Made by a program: the position numbers and the translations under genes | Assembly: GCA_022013395.1 (NCBI GenBank) | Contig: JAKLQL010000365.1 | Coordinates: 1 to 6,873, forward strand | Source of the DNA: Acetobacterium sp. | Lineage (GTDB): Bacteria > Bacillota > Clostridia > Eubacteriales > Eubacteriaceae | Length of the DNA: 6,873 bases | Direction of reading: 5' to 3' | The notes under the pieces: model-generated | The model's input: the letters and a program-made list of their open reading frames with translations, nothing else | Databases searched by the model: none | Told to the model about the DNA's origin: nothing | Part shown: piece after piece, positions 6,860-6,873 of the stretch | How positions within the stretch are numbered: position 1 is the first letter of the stretch | Layout: every line of letters starts with the position of its first letter

Positions 6860-6865
6860 ATTATA
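6860..6865 (-). promoter_or_regulatory. Possible -10 box (TATAAT) about 70 bases before the upstream terminator
   Basis: A perfect TATAAT on the minus strand is preceded by GG and lies nine bases from the right edge, so any -35 box is outside the window. If active, transcription would start near 6853 and give a product of about 95 bases ending at the T-tract at 6758. That RNA would contain a CAGAC/GTCTG hairpin (6820-6833) and a GAAA/TTTC hairpin before the terminator. The AT-rich context makes a chance match quite possible. Confidence 0.3.
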
Positions 6866-6873
6866 CCTGATAT

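Overview
The window is almost entirely the complete rnf operon of an anaerobic Clostridia-type bacterium, read on the minus strand in the order rnfC-rnfD-rnfG-rnfE-rnfA-rnfB (about 6490 down to 1350). This gene order, the multi-cluster RnfB and the AT-rich DNA with strong GGAGG ribosome sites fit the acetogen Acetobacterium (Eubacteriaceae) or a close relative. The genus is inferred from recognised protein sequence, not from a search.

Layout along the minus strand, right to left. Positions 6873-6491 are a non-coding leader. It holds a -10-like box, a strong intrinsic terminator with a seven-T tail, and then a cluster of hairpins, before an AT-rich stretch and the rnfC ribosome site. Positions 6490-1350 are the six rnf genes, which are tightly spaced (one 1-base overlap and short gaps, each with its own ribosome site). 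An intrinsic terminator at 1301-1332 closes the operon. Positions 1175-993 are a radC remnant that keeps only the N-terminal ~50 residues. A plausible promoter at 987-958 then precedes an RluA-family pseudouridine synthase that runs off the left edge.

The six products form the membrane Rnf complex. RnfB takes electrons from reduced ferredoxin. RnfG and RnfD carry covalent FMN, RnfA and RnfE form the membrane Fe-S core, and RnfC passes electrons to NAD+. The energy released drives Na+ or H+ export; the Acetobacterium woodii enzyme uses Na+.

The main anomalies are as follows. (1) rnfB as given has a -1 frame break at an A5 run (1542-1546). The uninterrupted frame ends in a 61-residue nonsense tail, while the -1 frame encodes two perfect [4Fe-4S] motifs and restores a 333-residue protein. 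(2) The RluA gene has no ATG, GTG or TTG at the place its ribosome site points to, only ATT or ATC. (3) radC is truncated. (4) The region upstream of rnfC is densely structured and may be an RNA element, an attenuator or a dispersed repeat. No clearly new protein system is visible.
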